Counted from the stretch's first letter, positions 1 through 8,037 are shown. The stretch: DNA of 34,172 nucleotides from Corallococcus sicarius (GCF_003611735.1 NZ_RAWG01000075.1:1-34172), one strand, 5' to 3'. The notes: generated by a model not told the origin, from the sequence alone. Made by a program: numbers and translations.

Positions 1-1
1 G

Positions 2-1690
2 GGCGACGCGAAGCCGCTGCGCAGCGAACAGTGGGGCATCTCCTACGACGCCGCGCTGACGGTGCCGCTGGCGGAGCGGCTGTCCCTGCATGCCGGATTG
101 CAGGGCGAGTTCTTCCTCGTGCCGGTGTCCTACGCCCAGCTCGCGCGCGTGCACGACGCCCGCTACCTGGAGTCCCTCTCCGACCCCGCCACGCTCGCGC
201 GCATCTACGCCACCGACCCGTCGGAGGTCCCCGTGGACGCGCTGCTCGACAGCGTGCGGCTCGTGTGCGGCGGGACCCTGGGCGCCGCCCGGCTGGCGCT
301 CGCGCGGCAGGGCCCCGTGGTCAACATGGCCGGCGGCTTCCACCACGCGCGGCCGGAGCGGGGCGGCGGTTTCTGCACCGTCAACGACATCGCCGTGGCG
401 GTGGCGGACCTGCGCGCCTCGGGCTTCGACGGCTCCGTGGCCGTGCTGGACCTGGACGCCCACCCGCCGGACGGCACCGCCGCGTGCCTGGCCGGCCAGC
501 CGAAGGTGTGGATCGGCTCCGTGTCCGGCAGCGACTGGGGCGCGCTGCCCCCCGGCGTGGACGAGACGCGCGTGCCGGACCACTGCGACGACACCCTCTA
601 CGTGCAGAAGGTGAAGGACCTGCTGTCGCGCATGCCCCGCTCGGAGATCACCTTCGTCATCGCCGGCGGGGACGTGCTCGCCGGGGACCGCTTCGGGCGC
701 GTGGGCATCACGCTCGCGGGCGCGCGCAAGCGCGACGTGGCCATCGCCTCCGCGCTGCGGGGGCGCGCGAGCGTGTGGCTGCCCGGCGGCGGCTACCACG
801 CCGAGTCCTGGAAGCTCTTCGCGGGCACCGTGCTGGTGCTCGCGGGCCTGGGCCACCAGCGCATCACCGCCCGGTATGATCCGCTGAGCGCGCGCTTCCA
901 GCGCATCGCGCACCTGCTCGACCCGGCAAGCGGCCCGCCCGGCATGCTCGCGGGCGAGGAGCCCATCACGCTGGAGGACCTGGAAGGCCCCCTGCGCCTG
1001 GGGCCGGAGGTGCAGCCGCGCGTGCTGGGCCACTACACCGCCCAGGGCATCGAGTACGCGCTCTTCCGCTACGGCCTGATGTCGTACGTGGAGCGCCTGG
1101 GCTACAGCCGCCTGCGCGTGGAGGTGTCCTCCACCGGCGGCACCGGCGACCGCATCAAGGTGCTGGGCCACGCGGGCGGCCAGGAGCACCTGCTGTCGGA
1201 CGCCGTGCTGGAGAAGAAGGTCCTCCAGGGAGAGACGTTCCTCTTCGCCAACTGGCTGAGCCTGCGCCACCCGCGCGCGCGCTTCAGCGACAAGCGCCCC
1301 CAGCTCCCCGGCCAGGAGGTGCCCGGCCTGGGCCTGTCGCGCGAGACGACGGAGACGCTGCTCACCATGGCCCAGCGCCTGGGGCTCGCGGGGCTGGCCT
1401 TCCGGCCCATGTGGTACCACCTGGCCGTCGTCGCCCGCTCCCGCTTCCACTTCTCCACCCCGGAGCGCCAGGGCCGCTTCGAGGCGCTGATGCGCGACCT
1501 GTCCGCGCTGTCGCTCGTGGAGGCCACCCGCGCCGTGGCCGAGGGGCGCGTGCGCCTGGACGGCCAGCCGTACCCGTGGGAGCCGGACGACATGCTGTGC
1601 CGCCAGCAGCCCGTCCCCATGGACACGGACGCCGTGGCGGCCGAGCGCGAGCGCTGCCACTTCACCGTGGTGCCCTCCGACTCCCACTGA
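2..1690 (+). CDS. Histone deacetylase / acetylpolyamine amidohydrolase family protein, 5' partial
   Basis: Zn-dependent deacetylase of the arginase/deacetylase fold, probably acting on acetyl-lysine or an acetylated small molecule; the substrate cannot be read. The frame is open to the left edge and its first codons (…WGISYDAAL…) look coding, so the start lies outside the window; the GTG at 62 is internal. In the visible 562 residues, a GGFHHA motif supplies the His pair (about 114-115), DLDAH supplies two metal ligands (D152, H154), GGDVLAGDRFG supplies the third Asp, and LPGGGY holds the transition-state Tyr. The usual HHGDG after the metal His reads HPPDG here. The catalytic domain ends near residue 310; about 250 further residues form an unrecognised C-terminal extension, longer than stand-alone bacterial deacetylases. 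Family fairly certain, substrate unknown. Confidence 0.85.
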   Translation, partial: GDAKPLRSEQWGISYDAALTVPLAERLSLHAGLQGEFFLVPVSYAQLARVHDARYLESLSDPATLARIYATDPSEVPVDALLDSVRLVCGGTLGAARLALARQGPVVNMAGGFHHARPERGGGFCTVNDIAVAVADLRASGFDGSVAVLDLDAHPPDGTAACLAGQPKVWIGSVSGSDWGALPPGVDETRVPDHCDDTLYVQKVKDLLSRMPRSEITFVIAGGDVLAGDRFGRVGITLAGARKRDVAIASALRGRASVWLPGGGYHAESWKLFAGTVLVLAGLGHQRITARYDPLSARFQRIAHLLDPASGPPGMLAGEEPITLEDLEGPLRLGPEVQPRVLGHYTAQGIEYALFRYGLMSYVERLGYSRLRVEVSSTGGTGDRIKVLGHAGGQEHLLSDAVLEKKVLQGETFLFANWLSLRHPRARFSDKRPQLPGQEVPGLGLSRETTETLLTMAQRLGLAGLAFRPMWYHLAVVARSRFHFSTPERQGRFEALMRDLSALSLVEATRAVAEGRVRLDGQPYPWEPDDMLCRQQPVPMDTDAVAAERERCHFTVVPSDSH

Positions 1691-1692
1691 CA

Positions 1693-1717
1693 CCGGCCGG
1701 ACGTCGTCACGGGCCGG
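1693..1717 (+). terminator. Weak hairpin after the deacetylase gene
   Basis: CCGGCC (1693-1698) pairs perfectly with GGCCGG (1712-1717) across a 13-nt loop, starting two bases after the TGA. No T-run follows, so this may be a pausing or Rho-assisted end, or chance in GC-rich DNA. Confidence 0.3.
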
Positions 1718-1738
1718 GGCCGTGGTAGTCATTGGCCC

Positions 1739-2407
1739 GTGGATCTCCAAGCGCAACGCCGCCAACAGCACAAGCTGCGGCTGTCCTGGATGCCGTGGCT
1801 CTACTTCGTCCTCAAGCCGCGCCACCGCGAGTGGGCCGAGCCCTGGCAGCGCGAGGTGCAGGACCGCCTGCGCGAGCTGGAGACGGTTGAAATCGCGGAA
1901 GGATGTTTCATCGCCCCCGAAGCGCGCATCTTCGCGGAGCCCGGTCGCACGGTCAGGATTGGACCTGGGTGCAGTATCGCCGCGGACGCCTTCGTGCATG
2001 GCCCGGTGATTCTGGAGTCGCGCGTGAGCCTCAACGCGCGTGTCAGCCTGGACGGCGGCACGGTGGGCATCCGGATTGGCGACGGCACCCGCATCGCCAG
2101 CGGCGCCGCGCTCTACGCGTTCGACCACGGCCTCGCGCCGGACCGCCCCGTGAGGGACCAGCCCGTCACGTCGAGGGGAATCGTGATCGGTCAGGACGTC
2201 TGGGTGGGCGCCAACGCCGGCATCACCGACGGGGTCACCGTGGGCGACCACGCCGTCATCGGCATGGGCGCCATCGTCACCCGCGACGTGCCCGCGTGGG
2301 GCATCGTCGGCGGCTCTCCCGCACGCCTGCTCGGTGACCGTCGGCATCGCCCGCGCTCTGGGATGCCCGGCGGTTGGGAGCCTCCCGAACCGGAGGGGAC
2401 GCCTTGA
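1739..2407 (+). CDS. Left-handed beta-helix (hexapeptide repeat) acyltransferase
   Basis: CoA- or ACP-dependent O-acyltransferase of the maltose/galactoside/CAT (LbetaH) family, cytoplasmic, 222 residues. Hexapeptide turns run from about residue 45 to 205 in the repeating [I/V]-G-x4 pattern (for example VRIGPGCSIAADAFV and GVTVGDHAVIGMGAIVTRDV). The motif DHG (around residue 130) carries the likely catalytic His, and IVGGSPARLLG is the standard closing turn of this family. The N-terminal 40 residues are helical with aromatics (WMPWLYFVL) and may pack on the membrane or the trimer. The start is the GTG at 1739; no upstream in-frame start or clear ribosome site is visible. It lies 48 bp after the deacetylase in the same direction and may be co-transcribed. 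Acyl acceptor unknown; sugar or polysaccharide is the usual guess. Confidence 0.85.
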   Translation: MDLQAQRRQQHKLRLSWMPWLYFVLKPRHREWAEPWQREVQDRLRELETVEIAEGCFIAPEARIFAEPGRTVRIGPGCSIAADAFVHGPVILESRVSLNARVSLDGGTVGIRIGDGTRIASGAALYAFDHGLAPDRPVRDQPVTSRGIVIGQDVWVGANAGITDGVTVGDHAVIGMGAIVTRDVPAWGIVGGSPARLLGDRRHRPRSGMPGGWEPPEPEGTP

Positions 2408-2423
2408 GTCATGGGCAGGTCCA

Positions 2424-2460
2424 TTGACTTTGAAACATTCGACCGACTTATGCTTCGGTC
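2424..2460 (+). promoter_or_regulatory. Candidate promoter with palindrome around the -10
   Basis: TTGACT (2424-2429) and TATGCT (2449-2454) could be -35 and -10 boxes, although the 19-bp spacer is long. The -10 is bracketed by a perfect inverted repeat, GACCGA (2441-2446) and TCGGTC (2455-2460), which would suit an operator. It is the only AT-rich patch ahead of the kinase gene. Inference from pattern only. Confidence 0.35.
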
Positions 2461-2465
2461 ATCGA

Positions 2466-2538
2466 TGAAACGGGAGGGGGGCAGGTGCCCGGGTGAAGCG
2501 GGTGGGTGGTCCTCCCGTCCCTGCATGAGCCCGTTTCA
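2466..2538 (+). promoter_or_regulatory. Leader with two mutually exclusive stems before the kinase gene
   Basis: TGAAACGGG (2466-2474) is a perfect complement of CCCGTTTCA (2530-2538). ACGGGAGG (2470-2477) is a perfect complement of CCTCCCGT (2511-2518). Both stems use 2470-2474, so they cannot form together. A small GGGCA/TGCCC hairpin lies at 2479-2490. The outer stem ends six bases before the GGAGG ribosome site at 2544-2548. If transcribed from the promoter proposed just upstream, the leader could fold in two alternative ways. Confidence 0.4.
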
Positions 2539-2555
2539 GTCGTGAGGAGGCCTCG

Positions 2556-4652
2556 GTGTCCCAGGAGCAACGCGAGACGGGGGTCGGCGCCACGCCGGGG
2601 CAGACCTCCGTGACGAGCGACCTGGTGGACACCCGCCGCTTCCAGCGCGCCGGGTCGCTGCTGCGCGAAGTCGTCTTCGAACTGGATGCCGCCGGCAGGC
2701 TCCTGCTGACGTGCCGCGCCTGGGAGCGGCTGGTGGGCACGTCCGCGGAGGCGTGGAAGGGCCGCGCGCTGGTGGACCTGTTCCACCCGGAGGACCGGGA
2801 CCAGGCGCGCGCGCTCCTGCGCACGGCCCTCTCCCGCGTGGACTCGCCGGCGCGGTTGGAGCTGCGGCTCGCGTGCGGCCCACAGCCGCGCTGGGTGGAG
2901 GTGTCCGCCACGGGCGACCCGGAGCGCCTGGGCGGCGTGCTGGGCACGCTGGTGGACGTCACCGCGCGCAGGCTCGCGGAGGAGGCCGCCACCACGCGCG
3001 AGCGCTACCTGGGCGCCATGGTGGAGGTGCAGCGGCGGCTGTTGGAGCCCGAGTCCGCGGGGGACCAGTACAACGCCATCCTGGAGCCGCTGGGCCGGGT
3101 GGCGGGCGCCAGCCGCGCCTACGTCTTCGAGTTCCACCGCGACGGCTCCGGACGCATCCTCCAGTCCCAGCGCGCGGAGTGGGCCGCGCCCGGGGTGTCG
3201 CGCGAACTGGAGAACCCGGAGACGCAGGCGGCGCCGGTGGACGAGTCCTTCCGCCTGCACCAGCTGGAGGAGCTGCGCCGGGGTGAGGCGGTGCAGGGCA
3301 TGCCGGAGGCCTTCGGTGACGGCATCGCGCCGGTGCTCATGGCCCAGGGCATCCGCTCCCTGCTGGTGCTGCCCCTGACGGTGCACGGGGAGCTGTTCGG
3401 CTTCATCGGCTTCGACAACTGCGACGAAGCGCGGGCCTGGTCGCACGTGGAGGTGAAGCTGCTGTCCGGCGCGGCGGGCGCGCTGTCGCTGGCCCTGGAG
3501 CAGCACACCACGGACGCGCTGCGCCTGCGCACGGAGACCGCGCTGCGCCGCACGGAGGCGGGCTTCCACCTGCTCATCGAAGGCTTCCCGGACCCCGTGG
3601 TGGTGCACACGACGGACGGCATGCTCCTGTCGGTGAACCCCGCCATGGCCCGGTACCTGGGCTACCAGGACCCAGCGGAGCTCCTGGGCCGGCACCTGCT
3701 GGGGCTGGTGCGCCGCGAGGACCAGGAGGTGGCGCGCCGCCACCTGGAGGAGGCGCAGGACGGAGGGCTCGCGGCCCGCTCGCACGAGGTGCCCCTGGTG
3801 CGCCGCGACGGGCAGGTGGTGAGCGCGGACCTGGTGACGCTGGGCGTGCTCTTCGACGGGGTGCCCGCGCGCGTCACCGTCGCGCGCGACTTCACCGAGC
3901 GCAAGCACATGCAGGCGCAGCTCATGCTGGGGGACCGGCTGGCCTCCATGGGCATGCTGGCCGCGGGCATCGCGCACGAATTGAACAACCCGCTGTCCTA
4001 CGTGCTGTCCAACCTGGAGTTCCTGCACCGCGCGCTGGGCCCCCTGCCTCGCCCGCTGGGCGCCGACGAGCTGCTGGAGTACCAGCAGGTGCTGGAGGAC
4101 GCGCGCGAGGGTTCGGAGCGGATGCGGCAGATCGTCCGCCAGCTCAAGGTCTTCTCCCGCGTGGACGACGCGCACGACGAGCCGGTGGACCTGCACCGCG
4201 TGCTGGACTCCGTGACGCAGATGGCGGCCAGTGAAATCCGCCCGCGCGCCCGGCTGGTGAAGCAGTACGGCGACGTGCCGGCGGTGCGCGGCAATGAAGG
4301 CAAGCTGTTCCAGGTGTTCCTCAACCTGGTCATCAACGCCGCGCATGCGATTCCGGAGGGCCTCACGGACACGCATGAAATCCGCCTCATCAGCCGCGTG
4401 GACGCCGAAGGCCGGGTGGTGGTGGACGTGCGCGACACGGGCCGCGGCATCGCGCCGGAGCACCTGCGCCGCATCTTCGACCCGTTCTTCACCACCAAGG
4501 CCCCGGGCCAGGGCACCGGCCTGGGCCTGTCCATCTGCGACACCATCGTGCGCGCCCTGGGCGGCAGCATCAGCGTGGAGTCCACGCCGGGCCACGGCGC
4601 CACCTTCCACGTGGCCCTGCACGCCGCCGGGCGCCCCGCGCGCGTGTCCTGA
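2556..4652 (+). CDS. PAS-GAF-PAS sensor histidine kinase (orphan, apparently soluble)
   Basis: Cytoplasmic sensor kinase of 698 residues that autophosphorylates a His and passes the phosphate to an unlinked response regulator. Domains in order: PAS (about 25-135), GAF (about 150-320), PAS (about 335-450), HisKA (about 460-540) and HATPase_c (about 575-690). The H-box GMLAAGIAHELNNPLSYV places the phospho-acceptor at H474; N594 lies in the N-box (NLVINAAHA); DTGRGI and GTGLGLSI are the G-boxes. No transmembrane segment is evident, so the PAS/GAF domains probably sense an internal ligand or redox state. The start is a GTG with GAGGAGG about 7 bases upstream. The NPLSYVLSNL style of H-box is common in myxobacterial kinases. 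No receiver domain or regulator lies nearby. Confidence 0.92.
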   Translation: MSQEQRETGVGATPGQTSVTSDLVDTRRFQRAGSLLREVVFELDAAGRLLLTCRAWERLVGTSAEAWKGRALVDLFHPEDRDQARALLRTALSRVDSPARLELRLACGPQPRWVEVSATGDPERLGGVLGTLVDVTARRLAEEAATTRERYLGAMVEVQRRLLEPESAGDQYNAILEPLGRVAGASRAYVFEFHRDGSGRILQSQRAEWAAPGVSRELENPETQAAPVDESFRLHQLEELRRGEAVQGMPEAFGDGIAPVLMAQGIRSLLVLPLTVHGELFGFIGFDNCDEARAWSHVEVKLLSGAAGALSLALEQHTTDALRLRTETALRRTEAGFHLLIEGFPDPVVVHTTDGMLLSVNPAMARYLGYQDPAELLGRHLLGLVRREDQEVARRHLEEAQDGGLAARSHEVPLVRRDGQVVSADLVTLGVLFDGVPARVTVARDFTERKHMQAQLMLGDRLASMGMLAAGIAHELNNPLSYVLSNLEFLHRALGPLPRPLGADELLEYQQVLEDAREGSERMRQIVRQLKVFSRVDDAHDEPVDLHRVLDSVTQMAASEIRPRARLVKQYGDVPAVRGNEGKLFQVFLNLVINAAHAIPEGLTDTHEIRLISRVDAEGRVVVDVRDTGRGIAPEHLRRIFDPFFTTKAPGQGTGLGLSICDTIVRALGGSISVESTPGHGATFHVALHAAGRPARVS

Positions 4653-4665
4653 CGCCTCCGTCAGG
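4648..4665 (+). terminator. Hairpin overlapping the kinase stop codon
   Basis: CCTGACG (4648-4654), a CCTC loop, then CGTCAGG (4659-4665): a perfect 7-bp stem that contains the TGA stop at 4650-4652. No T-run follows. It is probably a transcript end or a 3'-end stabiliser. The following 208 bases up to the ceramidase start show no other convincing element. Confidence 0.45.
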
Positions 4666-4873
4666 GAGCAGGCCGCCGGGCCGCTGCCGCGCAGTGGACT
4701 GAAACCACCGCGCCCCCATGTTCGAGTGTGGTGCGTCGGACGGCCTGTCCTCGTGCGCACTGCCCTCTTCGGAGCAATGGGTCCACCCTGAGGGCCTCCC
4801 CCTGCTGACGGGCCGACGTTCGCTCCCGACAGCGCCTGCCTGAAGGCCTTGCCCGGGGATCCTGGAGGATGTG

Positions 4874-6964
4874 ATGCGCCCGGTGACTGCTCGCCTTGCC
4901 CCCGTGTTCGGGCTGCTGCTGGGCAGTCTGCTGGCGTTGGGCCCCACCGGGCCGCGGCTGCTGCCCCAGGCCGGCGCGGCGGAAGCCCCGACGCCCGGGG
5001 CCGTGACGGAGGACGCCTGCGCGGGCTCCGCGCGCTTCCTCCTGGGCACGGCGCGCTCCGACATCACCGGCCCCGCGGCGGAGGTGGGGATGATGGGCTA
5101 CGCGCAGGTGGCGCAGAAGACGCAAGGAATCCACCTGCGGCTGTACTCGCGCGCGTTCGTCATCGCCTCTCCGTGCAACGGCCGCCGCGTGGCCTTCGTC
5201 AGCGCGGACCTGGGCGAGCTGTTCCAGTCGGTGAAGCAGCAGGTGGTGGAGCGGCTGCGCGCGAAGCTGGGGGACGTGTACTCCGACGACAACGTGCTGC
5301 TGAGCGCCACGCACACGCACGCGGGGGTGGGCGGCTTCAGCCACTACACGCTCTACAACCTGACCACCCTCGGCTTCGTGCCGCAGAACTTCGAGGCCAT
5401 CGTCTCCGGCATCGTGGACTCCATCCTCCGCGCCAACGCGCGGCTGGCCGAGGGCTCGCTGCGCCTGGCCTCGGGCGACCTGAGGGGCGCGAGCGCCAAC
5501 CGCTCCCCGGACGCCTACCTGCGAAACCCCGCGGACGAGCGCGCCCGCTACCCGGAGGACGTGGACCCGCGCATGACGCTGCTGCGGCTGACGCGCGCGG
5601 ACGGGCACGAGCTGGGGCTCGTCAACTGGTTCGCCGTCCACGCCACGTCCTTCGGCAACACCCACCCCTTCATCAGCGGTGACAACAAGGGGCTGGCGGC
5701 GCGCTACTTCGAGGCGGGGGAGGGCGGGCTCACCCCGGGAGGCCCGGACACCTTCGTCGCGGCCTTCGCCAACGCGAACGAGGGCGACGTCACGCCCAAC
5801 ATCCTGGGCGGGACGAACGGCGGCGGCGCGAACGACTTCGAGGACGCGGAGCTGTCCGCGCGGAAGCAGTACGACTTCGCCGCGCACCTGTGGGCCACCG
5901 CCGCGATGCCGCTGCTGGGCGGCGTGGACTCCCGGCACGCCTACGTGAAGATGGACGCGGTGGACGTGGCGCCCGCGTTCACGGACGGCGCGCCCCACCG
6001 CACGTGTCCGGCGGCCATCGGCGTATCCATGATCGCGGGGGCGGAGGACGGGCCCGGCTTCGGCGCGGAGGGCGCCACGTGCGAGTCCGTGCACGACCTG
6101 TGGAGCCAGTTCTCCTGTTCGGTGGTGACGACGCCCTGTCAGGCGGAGAAGCCCATCGTCCTGGAGATGGGCAGCATGAAGCCCTACCCGTGGTCCCCGG
6201 AGGTGCTGCCCCTGCAGGTGGTGACGGTGGGGCCGCTGGCGCTCGTCGCCGTGCCGTTCGAATTGACGACGATGGCGGGCCGGCGGCTGCGGGAGACGGT
6301 ACACGCGCAGCTGCGGAGCACGGGCGTGACGGACGTGGTCATCGCCGGGTTGTCCAACGCCTACGCGGGCTACGTGGCCACGCGCGAGGAGTACGCGCGC
6401 CAGGACTACGAGGGCGCGTCCACGCACTTCGGCCCGTGGACGCTGGCGGCGCTGCAGCAGTCCTTCGCGGGGCTCGCCGGGGCGCTGCGCGACGGCGCGC
6501 CCGTGCCGCCGGGACCGACGCCGCGCGACCTGCGAGGCGCGGTGGTGGGGCTGCAGCCCGGCGTGGTGTTCGACGACAAGCTGTTGTGGGTGGACTTCGG
6601 CGACCTCGTCGAGGAGGCGCAGCCCGCGTACGCCCGGGGCGACACGGCGAGCGCCACCTTCTGGGCGGGGCATCCGCGCAACAACCTCAAGCAGGGAGGC
6701 ACCTACCTGCGCGTGCAGCGGCGCCAGCCGGACGGGACGTGGCGGGACGTGGCGCACGACGGTGAGGGCGGCGCGCGCTACCACTGGCAGCGCGAGTACT
6801 GCGTCCCCACGCTCGCGTGCTCGCACGTGCGCATCGACTGGCCCATCCCCTCGGACGCGGCGCCGGGCACCTACCGGCTGGTGCACGAGGGCCACTGGAA
6901 GTCCGGCTGGGACGGGCGCGTGCGACCCTATTCGGGAAGCTCGCGCCCCTTCGCCGTGCGGTAG
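4874..6964 (+). CDS. Secreted neutral/alkaline ceramidase-family hydrolase with Ser-to-Thr change at the nucleophile
   Basis: Homologue of neutral ceramidase, the Zn amidase that cleaves ceramide to sphingoid base and fatty acid; expected to be exported. Residues 1 to about 37 form a signal peptide (hydrophobic LAPVFGLLLGSLLALG, AGAAEA end). Metal-site residues are recognisable: H147 in ATHTHAG, H256 in FAVHATS, E463 in VPFELTT and Y497 or Y500 in NAYAGYV. The family's nucleophile Ser sits in GDVSPN; here the motif reads GDVTPN, with T307 in its place, 51 residues after H256. A C-terminal beta-rich domain (about 560-696) ends the protein, so it is full length at 696 residues. ATG 4874 is preferred over GTG 4871 because GGAGGA (4864-4869) is correctly spaced for it. 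The role may be lipid turnover or predation; activity on ceramide is uncertain. Confidence 0.87.
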   Translation: MRPVTARLAPVFGLLLGSLLALGPTGPRLLPQAGAAEAPTPGAVTEDACAGSARFLLGTARSDITGPAAEVGMMGYAQVAQKTQGIHLRLYSRAFVIASPCNGRRVAFVSADLGELFQSVKQQVVERLRAKLGDVYSDDNVLLSATHTHAGVGGFSHYTLYNLTTLGFVPQNFEAIVSGIVDSILRANARLAEGSLRLASGDLRGASANRSPDAYLRNPADERARYPEDVDPRMTLLRLTRADGHELGLVNWFAVHATSFGNTHPFISGDNKGLAARYFEAGEGGLTPGGPDTFVAAFANANEGDVTPNILGGTNGGGANDFEDAELSARKQYDFAAHLWATAAMPLLGGVDSRHAYVKMDAVDVAPAFTDGAPHRTCPAAIGVSMIAGAEDGPGFGAEGATCESVHDLWSQFSCSVVTTPCQAEKPIVLEMGSMKPYPWSPEVLPLQVVTVGPLALVAVPFELTTMAGRRLRETVHAQLRSTGVTDVVIAGLSNAYAGYVATREEYARQDYEGASTHFGPWTLAALQQSFAGLAGALRDGAPVPPGPTPRDLRGAVVGLQPGVVFDDKLLWVDFGDLVEEAQPAYARGDTASATFWAGHPRNNLKQGGTYLRVQRRQPDGTWRDVAHDGEGGARYHWQREYCVPTLACSHVRIDWPIPSDAAPGTYRLVHEGHWKSGWDGRVRPYSGSSRPFAVR

Positions 6965-6983
6965 CGGGCGCAGCGGTGCGGCG

Positions 6984-7835
6984 TCAGTCGCAGCTGCCGT
7001 CGGGGTTGCAGCGCCTGTCGCACTTCTTGCACGCCTGGCCGCGCTTGCCGCACTCGTTCTTCTCCGTGCCGATGAAGCAGGTGTTGTTCAGGCAGCAGCC
7101 CGCGCAGGTGGACGGATCGCAGACGCACTGGCCGCCCACGCATGCGAGGCCCGGGGAGCATGCGCCGCCGGAGCCGCAGATGCACCGGCCGCCGAAGCAG
7201 GCGCTGGCGTTGGCGCCGCACGCCGGGCTGTTGCCGCAGGCGCAGGTGCCCTGGGCCGTGCAGGTGTCGGCCTTCGCTTCGGTGCAGTCCGAACACGCCA
7301 CGCCGCCCACGCCACAGGTGCGGGCCGTGCGGGACGTGCACACGCCCTCGCGGCAGCAGCCGTCCTTGCAGTCCAGGCAGAAGGTGCCGGAGCCTCCATC
7401 CGGGGTGCCGCCGTCCGGTTTCGGGCTGGAGGACAGCTGCACGGTGACCTCCACCTCGTAGCCGTCGCGCACGCTGGCGGTGGCCTCGCCGGTGGCGAGC
7501 ACGGTGCCGTCGCGCAGGCCCTCCACGCGCACGGTGGCCTGGGCGCCGTTGGCGGCGTCATTCAGGAGGACGCGGAAGCTCTCGCCGCTCTGGAGGGCGC
7601 GCTCCGCGTTCTCCGGCAGCGTCGTGGTGGGCACGTCCATGCCGCCCGCCACGGAGCCGGACACGCGCAGCTGGGTGAGGTTGAGCGCGGGCTCGAACTC
7701 GGTGGTGACGAAGAGGGCGGTGCCGGCCGCGGTGGCCGGGTCACGACAGGACGCCATCGCTACCAGCGTCAGGAGGCCCATGGCCAGGAGGAACCGGGCG
7801 GGGGCCCGGCGGGGTGTTGCGCCTGCGGAGATCAT
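6984..7835 (-). CDS. Cysteine-rich lipoprotein with duplicated disulfide module
   Basis: Predicted lipoprotein of 283 residues: a hydrophobic signal (LLAMGLLTLVA) ends in the lipobox MASC with lipidated C30. Residues 40-135 look like a beta-sandwich (alternating hydrophobic strands). A Gly/Asp/Pro linker (138-150) leads to a tail with 28 Cys in 130 residues. Two modules share one spacing: C156-x3-CC-x4-C-x7-C-x6-C-x2-C184, and C244-x2-CC-x4-C-x8-C-x6-C-x2-C272. Between them, three CxC units recur every 19-20 residues (C198/C200, C218/C220, C237/C239). The Cys are presumably disulfide-bonded at the cell surface. Such Cys-rich lipoproteins are frequent in myxobacteria, with unknown function. 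It converges with the ceramidase gene (19 bp apart) and diverges from gluconokinase. Confidence 0.85.
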   Translation of the reverse strand: MISAGATPRRAPARFLLAMGLLTLVAMASCRDPATAAGTALFVTTEFEPALNLTQLRVSGSVAGGMDVPTTTLPENAERALQSGESFRVLLNDAANGAQATVRVEGLRDGTVLATGEATASVRDGYEVEVTVQLSSSPKPDGGTPDGGSGTFCLDCKDGCCREGVCTSRTARTCGVGGVACSDCTEAKADTCTAQGTCACGNSPACGANASACFGGRCICGSGGACSPGLACVGGQCVCDPSTCAGCCLNNTCFIGTEKNECGKRGQACKKCDRRCNPDGSCD

Positions 7836-7864
7836 GATGTCGTCCAGGGTAGCGACTCGTCGTT

Positions 7865-7890
7865 ATCACGCTGCGACATCACGCTGCGAC
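7865..7890. repeat. Perfect tandem 13-bp direct repeat in a divergent promoter region
   Basis: ATCACGCTGCGAC occurs twice head to tail (7865-7877 and 7878-7890) in the 202-bp gap between the divergent lipoprotein and gluconokinase genes. Its position, 30 bp before the lipoprotein start, suits a regulator-binding site; the 13-bp period is not a full helical turn. Confidence 0.6.
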
Positions 7891-7925
7891 CCTGCTCGGC
7901 AGGCCGTTGAGCAGCGGACGCTCAT

Positions 7926-7999
7926 TGGACGAAGGTCCAGGGTGTCGTGTGTGATCATCGACCCTGCTTCTCGCGTGGCGTTGGAGACCGGAAGGTCTC
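7926..7999 (+). promoter_or_regulatory. Two small hairpins upstream of gluconokinase
   Basis: TGGAC-GAAG-GTCCA (7926-7939) and GAGACC-GGAA-GGTCTC (7984-7999) are perfect stems with four-base loops; the second loop fits the GNRA type. The second hairpin ends 38 bases before the gntK ATG and would lie in the 5' leader. They may instead be DNA operators. Confidence 0.35.
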
Positions 8000-8037
8000 A
8001 GCATGCAGGCGAGCGGGATTCCGGGAGGCAGCACCGC

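Noticed and set aside
2448-4760. A 770-codon open frame on the minus strand
   Set aside because: It is antisense to the histidine kinase, rich in His/Arg/Gln low-complexity sequence and lacks any domain; a by-product of high GC and third-position bias.
5504-5509. S211 in NRSP considered as the ceramidase nucleophile
   Set aside because: The family nucleophile is known to lie in the GDVSPN motif, which aligns with T307; NRSP is a separate conserved loop.
4661-6895. A 744-codon open frame on the minus strand
   Set aside because: Antisense to the ceramidase homologue, same low-complexity Arg/His/Val composition, no domain or ribosome site.
7480-8037. Upstream extension of the gluconokinase frame
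   Set aside because: It runs antisense through the lipoprotein gene; the P-loop begins right after ATG 8038, which has a good ribosome site.
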